From Glycine soja (taxonomy: Eukaryota > Streptophyta > Magnoliopsida > Fabales > Fabaceae), in contig NC_041007.1 of assembly GCF_004193775.1 (NCBI RefSeq), positions 26,058,788-26,122,787 of the forward strand: DNA of 64,000 nucleotides, in the 5' to 3' direction. Below the pieces are notes generated by a model. The model searched no databases. It was not told where the DNA came from and saw only the letters and a program-made list of their open reading frames with translations. Below are positions 13,101-23,624 of the stretch, piece by piece. Every line of letters starts with the position of its first letter. The first letter of the stretch is position 1. The position numbers were made by a program, and so were the translations under genes.

Positions 13101-13491
13101 CTGGGGCAACGTTGTACTCCTTAGTTTATGGAACGGAAGCGGTACTCCCATTTGAAGTAGAGATCCCTTCCCAGAGAATACTAGCAGAATCAGGCTTAGA
13201 AGAATCAGAGTGGGCTCAAACACGCTACGACCAACTCAACCTTATTGAAGGTAAGCGCTTGACGGCCATGAGCCAAGGGCGCCTATATCAACAAAGAATG
13301 AAGAGTGTGTTCGACAAGAAGGTGCGCTTGCGCAAGTTCCATGAGGGGGACCTTGTGCTTAAAAAGATGTCCCACGCTGTTAAAGATAATGAAGGGCTTT
13401 TTCTGGAGGGGCCCTGGTGCTTACCAACATGGATGGCGGGGAGCTACCTTTACCCGTAAACTCTGATGTTGTCAAGCAATACTATGCTTAG
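10187..13491 (+). pseudogene. pol: pol of element B (RT, RNase H, second RNase H, integrase), broken
   Basis: The RT begins near 10560 (conserved LRRMKPETSLKIKEEVKKQF) and carries YVDD at 11012-11023. The connection/RNase H region is at about 11410-11800. A second, Tat-type RNase H is at about 11900-12290 (WFDGAS, NNMAEYEACAL, YGDSALV). Integrase runs from about 12420: a KCHKCQ zinc finger, WGIDVIG, TDNGTNLN and NGAVEAS. Damage includes stops near 10241 and 10530, a frameshift near 10790, a stop near 11250 (GTCTGA), further shifts to 11410, a deletion of about 0.1 kb near 12320 before integrase, a stop at 12959-12961, and a deletion of about 54 bp near 13395 that removes the GPF motif kept in D. 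Confidence 0.85.
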
Positions 13492-14165
13492 AATCTGGGG
13501 CAATTGAGGATATCGCTGCATGTTCTTTTATTTTTATGTGTGTTCTTCTTAGTTTCCCCTAGGGATTCCTGTCTGCTGTAATTTTCTCATCACAATCTTT
13601 TAAAAGAAGAGAACATGAGTTTGAGGCTTCAGTCCTCACTTTGTGCTTTAAACCATGTGCGATTGTGATAACCTGGGCCTTTTCACTTAGTCTATGGGAT
13701 GCCCCAAGCGCTTAAGTAAAACTGAACCTAACCAGCTTTCACTAAAAAGATTGTTGCATTTGAAAACACTCATGCATATGCATGCATATTTTGTGATAAC
13801 AAGGGCAGAATCGTCTTAGACAGTGGTCAGATGTCGGGACGAAGTTAAAGGCAGAAACCAATCAAGGTAAAACGGTGACGCGGCCACAGTTTTCCATGCA
13901 ATGTCATTTCCTACTTTCAGGTACTTAGGGACGGACGCAAGTAGAGGCTAGGGTCACGACCGATAGATTGTCGTCCCTTGCCCAGCGCTGGACAAACGGA
14001 AAGCACCACTGCAAGGCAACCTAGTATCCTTTAAATTCTTAGTTATTATTACTATTGTGTCTTTAAAATATTGGATGTTTAATCTACCCTTAGGGGGTTC
14101 GAGTTAGCGAACGCCGACCCATAGGAAGCCGCACTTATTTGATACCCCAAAAAAAATGCAGGTTA
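13492..14165 (+). other. Spacer between integrase and the ORF3 promoter, element B
   Basis: Non-coding stretch collinear with 60627-61318 of D. Both keep the same short conserved blocks (for example CTGGGGCAAT just after the pol stop, and a GGCAACC(T/C)AGTATCCTTT block). No ORF of note and no hairpin as strong as those in the leaders was seen. Confidence 0.6.
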
Positions 14166-14207
14166 GCTCGCCTGGGCGGGCAACCCCTACACGAAGAGGG
14201 TTAAAAA
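14166..14207 (+). promoter_or_regulatory. LTR-like internal promoter module upstream of ORF3, element B
   Basis: GCTCGCCTGGGCGGGC at 14166-14181, a decayed form of the palindrome found beside every LTR TATA box of this family, is followed by a weakened TATA (TTAAAAA, 14201-14207) and a purine-rich stretch. The D counterpart is better preserved. Promoter activity is inference. Confidence 0.5.
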
Positions 14208-14879
14208 GGGGGAGGGGGAAGGTTTCTAGACCCAAAAACCCTCCTCCCTCATTCAAAAAACAAAGGCTCACAGGATTCATGAGTTTTGCAGCCCTTAGGT
14301 CACCATTTTTCATGTTTTTGATTCCATTTTGCTCTATTATTTATCTCCAACAAGTAAGTACCTCATTTTTGGGCTCTCTAGCTTTCCATTGATGTATTTT
14401 AGTGCTCTAAGTTGCATGTATTTGCTCAAAAATGTGAGGGATTTATCCTTGAATTATTGCTTGTTTTTGTTGAATTGAGGGGTTGTAGGGGATGGCCCTA
14501 GGCCTATGGTGCATTCTGAGATAATGGGGCATGCCACATTGCCCCCATTCCCTTGATTTTCATGCCTAAACATGCGCCCACTAAGTGTTCTGTGAAATGC
14601 CTCAATGGCATTTGCACATGATTTTGTGAAATTTAGCTTGTGAAACAAATTGTGCACATATGGCTGCCATTGTGAGTGTGTGGGCAATTTTGTAGAAGCT
14701 AGACTAAAGTGCCGGAATCATGACTTACACCTAGGAATCTAAGTTTTCCGTTTTGAATGTAAAGGATGCATGAATATTAGAACATGTTTGAGAGGTTTTT
14801 GACTAGAATTTGAATTTGCTGCCTCATGAGGAATACCTTGCACCTAGGTAGCATGAAAAATACCTTTCAATAGTATGTA

Positions 14880-15030
14880 CATATATGAATATATAGCATG
14901 AAAATGCCTTGCAAAGTGTGTGAATATATAGCATGAAAAAGCCTTGCAAAGTGTGTGAATATATAGCATGAAAATGCCTTGCAAAGTGTGTGAATATACA
15001 GCAAAAAATGCCTTTCAAAATGTGCATATA
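14880..15030 (+). repeat. 35-bp minisatellite in the ORF3 intron of element B
   Basis: Roughly four imperfect copies of a unit containing GAATATATAGCATGAAAATG and CCTTGCAAAGTGTG. Diverged units continue after both insertions (23541-23620 and 24764-24860), showing that these flanks were once contiguous. Confidence 0.8.
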
Positions 15031-15042
15031 TTGGATAGGTAG

Positions 15043-17440
15043 TGTCATACCCTAATTTCGTTCGGGGACCTTTGCTTGATGACATGCGACTTTTCTTTGG
15101 TCCTTGTGAGGTGCTTGGCACCCATCATTAGGCAATTTGTGAAATTCCGGGACATGCCGAAAAAGAAAAGAAAATATTGATGCACAATCCGTAAGGTTCC
15201 GTGACACACTGGAAATCAAATGGAAGCATCGTTGCGTAGTTAGTGAGGTTCCGTAACATTCCGTAAGTCAAAAAGGGGATGATTATGTAATCCGCAAGGT
15301 TCCGTAACATTACGGAAAGAAAACAAGTATCGTTACGAAATTCGTAAGTTTCCGTAACTTTACGAAAAAAGAATCACAAAAAAAAGCCAAAGGAGGTGTA
15401 TTTAGTAAAATGGGGGGTGCAAATAGTAATTTTCGAATCTGGCCCTTCTAGAGGTTTCTGGGCAATTTCTTACTTAAGGTTGAAGTAACCTAGCTCGCCT
15501 GGGCGAGCTGAGCTCGGTTGGGCGAGCTAGATGGCCACCACACCCCCCGTTTTGTTGAAAAATGGGATTCCGGGGCTTCCGGGACACCCGTAATGCTTCC
15601 GTAAAATTCACATAACTCTAAATAAGCATAATAAACTTAATAAGGGTGAGACGGAAGAGAAAAAAAGAAGAAAATCAAGTCCTATATGCTTCCGTAAGGC
15701 TTCCATAACTTTTCCGTAAATTATGAAAGAAGGGGGGGTTAACTTATCAAAATTAGGGGGGTGCAAATAGCAATTTCGAAATTTTGAATTGGACCTTCCA
15801 GAATGTTTTTTGAAGCTGGGTTGGAAGCAACCCAGCTCGCCTAGGCGAGCTGGGCGGCAACCTCCTCCCCCTTTTTCCTATAAATAGGCTGAAGGGGGCT
15901 GTTCTAAGGATCCCGGAGCCCCCTGGCTATGTATTTCAGCTGTTTTGGGTGAAAAAAATTGTTTCCGTGAAAAAAATCCAAGCCGAGGTGCTTCCGTAAC
16001 GCTTCCGAGATGTTTCCATAAGCAAATCCGTGAAGGTTTTCGTCCGTTCTTCATCGTTCTTCATCTGTTCTTCGTTCTTCAACGGGTAAGTTTTCGAATC
16101 TGAGACTTTTAATTCATTTCTTGTTTTTTTAAGCTTTCCTCTTTATTTCGTTCATTTTCGATTTCTTTTCTTCCGTCTTTAATGCGCTTTTACCGTTTAT
16201 TTAAGCCGTTTTCTCACCTAATAAATGATAAAATGAATTTCAACCGATCATTTGTGTTGTAATCTCATTTAATCACTTTTAAAATGAAATCTAACCGATC
16301 GTTCACGCTATAACCTCGGTTAAACAAAAAAAGTAAAATAATAATAAAATAATCAAAATATCTTGAAAATAGCAATAAAATAAACAAAATATCTTTGAAT
16401 AAAATAAAACAAAAAAATCAATCGGACGTTTTTTCTTTGGAAGTTTCCTTGAATGAATTGATTAATAACCAAAGTGAAACTAAGACTAAAATAGACTCAC
16501 AAATCAAGTTTTGTCCGAAAATCACTAAAAACCGTTTTAAGGTCCAACGCTTTAAACGGTCCTCTTTGCTTTTATCGGTTAACATGGACCGTTCAAAAGC
16601 ATAAAATCAACATGTAATTTTATCGCTTTTGAAAGAACTACGTAGGTCTGAGTTCCTCATTGAGGATACGTAGGAGCAAAAGTGCCGCTTTTGTCGACCA
16701 CCCCAAGAGATCGTTAATGGTCCAATGCCTTAACGTTTCTCTCCTTCCAAAAACAAGAGATCGTTAATGATCCAATGCCTTAACGTTTCTCTCCTTTCAA
16801 AAAAACAAGAGATCGTTAATGGTCCAATGCCTTAACGTTTCTCTCCTTTCAAAAACAAGAGATCGTTAATGGTCCAATGCTTTAACGTTTCTCTCCTTTC
16901 AAAAACAAGAGATCGTTAATGGTCCAACGCCTTAACGTTTCTCCCCTTTCAAAATCAAAAGACCGTTTAATGGTTCAACACCTTAAATGACCTTTTGTTC
17001 AATAAAAACATATTTTGCAAAAAAGACAAAAACAACTTAACCAAACACTTTGTTCCGAAAGAACTACGTAGGTCTGATTTTCTCATCCCAAATTGAGGAA
17101 TACGTAGGAGCAAAGGGAAACACCCTTGTCGACCACAAAAAAGGAAAAATATAAAAAGAATATAAGGACATAAAAGGGAACGTAAAAATCAAAGTCATGT
17201 TTGCACATTCGATTAAAGGCTGCCGTCCCTTGGGACGGACGTATGGGGTGCTAATACCTTCCCCGTGCGTAAATACAACTCCCGAACCTTTCACTTAAAA
17301 GTTCGTAGATCGCGTCTTTTCCGGTTTTTCCGACGTTTTCCTCGAATAAACGTTGGTGGCGACTCCGCGCGTATTCCTTTCGTGGAACACGCATCCCGCG
17401 AGTCTCGCGTCGCCCTCCCGCCGAAGGGTAGGTTGCGACA
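15043..17440 (+). repeat. 5' LTR of element A (2.4 kb)
   Basis: Begins TGTCATACCC and ends GTTGCGACA, directly before the primer site. It is longer than the other LTRs because the U3 module (GGGGTGCAAATAG ... palindrome) appears twice, at about 15410-15545 and 15755-15890, and because it holds about five tandem copies of a roughly 51-bp unit at 16707-16970. TATAAATA is at 15879-15886. Conserved hairpin modules are at 16635-16702 and 17061-17136. Confidence 0.92.
16707..16970 (+). repeat. Tandem repeat of about 51 bp inside the element A LTR
   Basis: Five units containing GAGATCGTTAATGGTCCAAT and GCCTTAACGTTTCTCTCC, followed by a diverged half unit. Four to five units occur again at 22817-23050 in the 3' LTR. 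Other family LTRs carry only one or two units. Confidence 0.88.
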
Positions 17441-17442
17441 GT

Positions 17443-17460
17443 TGGCGACTCCACTGGGGA
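17443..17460 (+). other. Primer binding site (tRNA-Arg type) of element A
   Basis: TGGCGACTCCACTGGGGA, two bases after the 5' LTR; identical to the sites of D, F and H. Confidence 0.9.
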
Positions 17461-18314
17461 CTGTTTTTAAGAGAGTTAGGCCATTTAATCTTGTGCAATG
17501 TTTTATCATGACTTTCTCCTTTGTTGGTTTCCCTTTATTTGTCTTATGTTCTTGTGTATATAAACTATTTGTTGCTTTTAGTGTGTTTTAGAATGTATGC
17601 ATGAGGTAAATATTTATTCATTTGATGCACACAAACACTAACACTATTTGCACACACTGTGAGTGAAAAAGGGCCCTATACCCGGGTTCATGGGAACATA
17701 AGGAGTGGAGGTGAATCTGTGATCATGCTAGGTCTCCGACTTGCTTGATTACAGTGAACCCTCATCTAGAGCTTTTCTCTTTGAAAACTTATTGTTGCTA
17801 GTAGTCCCTACTGCTGCAGTATGTTCTTCGAAGGGGATGATACCTCTAGAAACCATCAAGAGAGATATGACTACCTTGGGGATTATTGCTAAAAGCCTAG
17901 TTAGTTCTCTCCCTTATAGGTCCCTTAAATAGGGGCACGGAGCAAACACGCTGCGTGCCATTTTTCACACTGCCATGCATAAGTATCATATACCCGTTTG
18001 CTTATGTTCAGTGAATATTATCATACTATGTACATCCTCGTATTGTACCTTTCGCATGTGCATCATGTGCGGGTTCCGTCTTAATCCCCTCTCTTGGGCA
18101 AACCAACGGAGGGTCCGTGTCACCTTCTTAAATACATACGTTGGGCACTTTGCTACCCCAAGACGTTGTATCTAAGAAGGAGACAATTTCCCGAGCTCCC
18201 GTATTCATAAATTGCATCCGTGTCATATGCATTCCTTCATGCATTCATCCATTCCACCCATGATAGATGTCGGAGTTTTGATTCGCACTAGATTTTATTT
18301 CACTTTAGTAAAAC
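17461..18314 (+). other. Leader of element A with a long hairpin
   Basis: Untranslated leader up to the ORF1 ATG at 18315. It contains a strong stem-loop at 18123-18180: CCTTCTTA-A-ATACA-T-ACGT against ACGT-TGTAT-C-TAAGAAGG. The same structure is in F at 40185-40242, and a related one precedes gag in the same element (20366-20417). Confidence 0.75.
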
Positions 18315-20188
18315 ATGGGATCAAGTCAAAAGCCTTCGCTTAAAAAGAGGTTTTATCAAGTCAAAATCAAGAGCTTAGAGGTCACCAGTTTACGAAAGTT
18401 CGGGCAATTAATGGGTCAACTTCAACGGCAAGCCTTCCGCAAAGCCTATGGTAAGCATTTGGGACCTAGCTAGGGTAGAAGTCTCCATGGAACCAATTGC
18501 CTCCCTCGCCCAGTATTATGATCAGCCGTTGAGGTGCTTCATCTTTGGGGACTTCCAGCTATCACCAATGGTGGAAGAATTTGAAGAGATCCTAGGATGT
18601 CCTCTAGGGGGAAGGAAACCATACCTCTTCTCAGGGTTCTACCCCTCATTGGCCAGAATTTCTAAAAAAGTCCAAATCTCGGCGCAGGAATTAGACCGCC
18701 AAAGGCAAGTCGAAAATGGGGTGGTCGGAATACCGAGAAAATATTTGGAGGTAAAAGCAAGAATCTTGGCAGATAAAGGCGAGTGGACCCCATTCATAGA
18801 TATTCTCACACTGTTGATTTTCGAGGGAGTCCTCTTTCCAAATGTGGATGGGTTGGTGGACCTGGCAGCAATCGACGTTTTTCTCGCCTATCATAACCAC
18901 AAGGAAAGTCCGGTTGTCGCTATGCTAGCCGACCTATATGACACCTTCGACCGAAGATGTGAAGAAAGCAATGCAAGGATTGTTTGCTGTACTCCAGCTC
19001 TCTATGTGGGGCTGGTTTCACACCTTTTTCTCCAAGAAGGTAGGCCCGTCTATCCGCTACAAGGTTACCGCTCGTGCGTCGAAAAAGGAAAGGCGAATTG
19101 GGACCAACTCTTGGCTAGCATGGGGGGGCGTCTGTTAATTGGTTCCCTCGCTAGAAGGAAGGAAGAATCAAGATTCTATCTTCATGCGAAGGATGTCCAA
19201 ATGTTCCCTTGATGGGAACAAGGGGTTGTATTAATTATAATCCCGTTCTCGCCATAAGACAGCTTGGCTACCCCATGAGAGGAGCGCCATTAGACGAAAG
19301 CATCACGCCTTTCATCGCACGGGGTTTTAGTGACCACAACGCGAGGGTACTCCAAGGAGTTCGCAAGGCATGGGATGCGGCGTGAAGAAAGGACAGAGAG
19401 CTTAGGGGAAGCAGTAATGGGATCATCGGCGGCTATCATAAGTGGCTGAGAGTCCGAACACAAGGATTGGATTGGCTCCCAAATCTAAAGACTGTGAGGG
19501 ACGATGAGGTTAAAGCTTCGGAAGAAAGTGATGAGGTACAAGCCCTAAAGGCAGAGCTTGAAAGAGCCCGAGTAGTCGAAGAGAAGTTCAAGTCCATAGC
19601 CATCAAAGTCTGAAAAGAGTATGATGAACTAAGGGACGTCAATATGGCCACCGCTGAAGCCTTGGAACGAGAAACCAAGAAGGCCCGAAAGGAAGAACAC
19701 GTGCCAGCAAAGTTTTGAGGGGCTTTATAGGGCAGCAATAGTAAGCTCAAGCTCCGAAGAGGTGAAAGGAATCATCACGGGTCAAAGGCATGATCTTGAA
19801 GGACGAGCTAAAGGCTTACCTTAGGTCGAAAAGAAATTTGTCCCAACAGTTAAGCGAGACTGAAGGGAATATGTGGGCCGTCATCGATGAGTGCAAAGAG
19901 AAGCTAAATCTAGTGGCGACTCACGAGCAAAGGCTAGAGGATGAGTACGCCAAGATATTAGCAGAAAGCGAAGCAAGGGAGAGGGTAATTGATTCATGGC
20001 ACCAAGAGGCAACAATGTGGACGGACCGATTTGCTCTTACTTTGAACAGGAGTCAAGAACTTCCCCGATTGCTAGCCAAGGCCAAAGAAATGGCGGACAC
20101 CTACTCCGCCCCCAAGAAGATCCACAGACTTCTCAGCTATTGTCAACAGATGATAGACTTAATGGACCATATGATTAGAAACCGCTAG
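18315..20188 (+). pseudogene. ORF1 of element A, DUF7745-like plus coiled coil, broken
   Basis: Collinear with D ORF1. The first 45 codons are followed by a frameshift near 18451. The main frame then runs 18448-19212, with LAQYYDQPLRCFIFGDFQ intact. It is lost again near 19130 at a G run. Stops or shifts follow near 19383, 19611 and 19720. A final open block (19790-20188) holds the coiled-coil end and the conserved LTLNRSQELPRLLAKAK segment. The element could not make a full ORF1 protein. Confidence 0.85.
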
Positions 20189-21348
20189 GAAGTTTGTATT
20201 GTCGCTCAGATCTTGACTAGTTATAACTTTTTGAATAAAATGAGTTTATCCCACGTTTTTACTCCAAAAATCAGTGCGAATCAAGTCACTCCCGCATTTT
20301 ATCTCTAGCATGCATTGTATGTTGGTCTCGTCCTTTGTCACGGGAAGCCGGAAGGTCCATATCACCTTCTTAATTGTACACATGGGGCACTGCGCCCCCA
20401 AATGCGCAATTAAGAAGAGATAATTTTCCGGGCTCTCGTGTCCGTAAAATGCATTCATATCATGCATCGCATAAGCATCTCTTCATAACATCATAATGGA
20501 CATATCCTGCATTTGTCTGTTATCATATTCCGGCCTCACATTTTGCATGAGTCATGGCATCATCATGCATATGCGTTCAACAAACTTTTTGATCTGCAAA
20601 ATTGCATACCATTTGTTTTCATGTTTGCTCATCCTTGCGTTTTCCTCTACAAAACAAAAACAAAAAAGGGGGAAGCGTGAAACTTCACACTACATTCTTA
20701 GTTTCATATGTTAGGCACCACGAGCCAACCATGTTGGGATCATAAACCCGTTTCACTTAAAAACAAAATAATTGAACATGGTACCTAATGCATGGTTAAC
20801 TAGGAAATGGTGTTTCTTCGGGCATCTCAATTTCATAATTACATTTTCCATGCATAAGCTTAAAGTATGCCCGAGTCATTCATCCCTATGAGATGTTGTT
20901 GAAGTATTGGCGATCAGAATTGCCATTCCTTGGATTATAGGGTTGAACCAAGCTCATGCTTTTACAAAAAGGTTCATCAAGTCAAGTTGAAATATGGAAG
21001 TAACCGTCTTGCAAAATTGGGGCAAAAGATGAATCGAGTCACATCACTGCTTCGTCTACTGCCAAACATATTTAGGATTATTGATGTCCTTGTTACTTCC
21101 AGTTTCACCTTGACAAAGATGTCATGGACCATGTTGAAAATCTAAATTGATTCAACCCCATATCTTGCGTAAAAATTCGCAATACTTCAACTGTACATCA
21201 TTCGCATGCATCCATGCTTTTCATTGGTTGCATTGCTCGTTGCATTCTTTCCTTGAAAAATAAAATAAAATGAACTTAGTCATTGTTATAAAAAAGAAAG
21301 GGACACGCTTTACAACGCCCTTACCGAACTCGTGCTAGAGCTAGAGTA
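20189..21348 (+). other. ORF1-gag spacer of element A, resembling a second leader
   Basis: About 1.16 kb without coding sequence. Its first part is homologous to the leader upstream of ORF1 and contains a matching hairpin (CTTCTTAATTG 20366-20376 with CAATTAAGAAG 20407-20417). The last codons before the gag ATG read RPYRTRARARV in frame. Confidence 0.7.
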
Positions 21349-22816
21349 ATGGGTGAAGTAGAGGAGATACAAGAGAAGATGAAGGCCGACATGGAGGCCA
21401 TTAAAGAGAAAATGGCCACAATGATGGAGGCCATGATGAGCGTGAAGAAGATAATGGAAGCCAATGCGGTTGCAATTGCCGCTACCAGCGTTGTTGCTAA
21501 GGTGAACCCGACGTCCCCATCCGGCCTCAAGCAAATGAATCATCCAACCTCAAATATGGTAGGCAAAGATTTAGGAAGTACGGGCGGCCCCCATGATGTG
21601 CAAATTCAAAACGAGCACGCCTTCCCATCATATGGCTTGCCTCTCAACTATACGCCACCCAATGTGGCGTACACTCCCAATAAGAATGTCAATAACTCCA
21701 CTCCTATACCCATTGAAAGCCAGCAACCCCAAACGGATCATGCACATGTCTCTTAAACTGTGGAAGAGACCCATGAAATTCCCCATCACAATCTAGCCGA
21801 CTTCGAGCCTTGGCTAGGATATACCACTGAAGGGCAAGCAGTTGGTGGTATACCCCTACAAAACCCTTTGGAGGGCCCTCAGTATCACCCACAACTGCAC
21901 CTCTTGCATTCCACAGCGGTTAAAAACCCTCATGACTATGGCAGGAATGGGAAAGTTGGATCATCTAGAGGAAAGGCTCAGGGCCATTGAAGGAGGTGAA
22001 GATTATGCCTTTGCTAACCTAGAAGAGTTGTTCCTAATACCCAAACATGGTCATTCCCAAGTTCAAGGTGCCGGACTTTGGCAAGTACAAGGGGACTACT
22101 CGCTCCAAGAACCATCTAAAGATGTACTGTCGGAAGATGGGGGCATACGCAAAAGATGAGAAACTGCTGATACATTTTTCCTGAGAAAGTCTTACTAGGA
22201 CAACTGTCGCCTGGTATACTAACTTAGGAACCTTCTTGAGTCCATTCTTGGAAGGACCTAATGGTTGCCTTCATTAGGCAGTATCAGTACAATTCTGATA
22301 TGGCTCCGGATAGGATGCAACTACAAAAAGTCTGCAAAAAGGGGGCACGAATCTTTCAAAGAATATGCCCAAAGATGGAGAGACTTGGCAACTCAAGTAG
22401 CACCCCCAAAAATAGAGAAAGAGATTATCACAATGATAGTAGACACGTGACCGGTGTTCTACTATGAAAAAAATGGTGGGTTACACACCTTCGAGTTTTA
22501 CAGATTTGGTCTTCGCCAGCAAAAAGATCGAAGTGGATCCGAAAAGAGGCAAATTTGATCATCCTACTAGGACGACTGAGAAAACTGGGGCAAATGAAGA
22601 GGGTGAGAAAAAGGGAGAAACCCATGCTGTGACTGCCATTCCTATACGGCCAAGTTTCCCACCAACCCAACAATGTCATTACTCAGCCAATAACAAACCT
22701 CCTCCTTACCCACCACCCAGTTATCCACAAAGGCCATCCCTAAATCAACCACAAAGTCTGTCTACCGCACTTCCAATGACGAAGACCACTTTTAGCACAA
22801 ACAAAAAAAAAAAACA
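21349..22816 (+). pseudogene. gag: Broken gag of element A (defective subtype), 3' truncated
   Basis: Starts MGEVEEIQEKMKADMEA. A TAA at 21754-21756 interrupts it at the same codon as in H. A 1-bp insertion near 22044, also present in F, shifts the frame at the Gag core. Further shifts lie near 22170, 22330 and 22450. A proline-rich tail (22660-22770) runs into an A-tract at 22802-22814, where the sequence jumps into the middle of the 3' LTR. No protease or pol follows. Confidence 0.82.
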
Positions 22817-23535
22817 CCAATGCCTTAACGTTTCTCTCCTTTCAAAAACAAGAGATCGTTAATGGTCCAATGCCTTAACGTTTCTCTCCTTTCAAAAAAA
22901 CAAGAGATCGTTAATGGTCCAATGCCTTAACGTTTCTCTCCTTTCAAAAACAAGAGATCGTTAATGGTCCAATGCCTTAACGTTTCTCTCCTTTCAAAAA
23001 CAAGAGATCGTTAATGGTCCAACGCCTTAACGTTTCTCCCCTTTCAAAATCAAAAGACCGTTTAATGGTTCAACACCTTAAATGACCTTTTGTTCAATAA
23101 AAACATATTTTGCAAAAAAGACAAAAACAACTTAACCAAACACTTTGTTCCGAAAGAACTACGTAGGTCTGATTTTCTCATCCCAAATTGAGGAATACGT
23201 AGGAGCAAAGGGAAACACCCTTGTCGACCACAAAAAAGGAAAAATATAAAAAGGATATAAGGACATAAAAGGGAACGTAAAAATCAAAGTCATGTTTGCA
23301 CATTCGATTAAAGGCTGCCGTCCCTTGGGACGGACGTATGGGGTGCTAATACCTTCCCCGTGCGTAAATACAACTCTCGAACCTTTCACTTAAAAGTTCG
23401 TAGATCGCGTCTTTTCTGGTTTTTCCGACGTTTTCCTCGAATAAACGTTGGTGGCGACTCCGCGCGTATTCCTTTCGTGGAACACGCATCCCGCGAGTCT
23501 CGCGTCGCCCTCCCGCCGAAGGGTAGGTTGCGACA
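22817..23535 (+). repeat. 3' LTR of element A, 5'-truncated
   Basis: Only the last 719 bp of the LTR remain, starting inside the 51-bp repeat array. The last 582 bp align without gaps to 16859-17440 with four transitions by my count. It ends GTTGCGACA, followed by the target-site copy GGTAG. Confidence 0.92.
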
Positions 23536-23624
23536 GGTAGCGTAAAAAATGTCTTTCAAAATATGTATATTTATGAGTAGGTAGCATGAGAAGCCTTTCA
23601 AAAAATGTGAATATATGTGGGATG

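Larger units (their letters stand above)
15043..23535 (+). mobile_element. Element A: non-autonomous Ogre/Tat-like retrotransposon with 5-bp TSD
   Basis: Full 5' LTR (15043-17440), tRNA-Arg primer site, leader, broken ORF1, spacer, broken gag and a 3' LTR lacking its first two thirds (22817-23535). GGTAG flanks both sides (15038-15042 and 23536-23540). There is no protease, RT or integrase. Four transitions in about 580 aligned LTR bases indicate a recent insertion, yet the interior is full of lesions. Confidence 0.92.

Noticed and set aside
16707..16970. CRISPR-like direct repeats of about 51 bp
   Set aside because: Repeats are contiguous with no unique spacers, lie inside an LTR and are copied in the partner LTR.
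21310..21543. Antisense frames opposite gag start (His/Leu-rich)
   Set aside because: Mirror of the charged gag segment; the sense frame has clear Gag homology in three elements.
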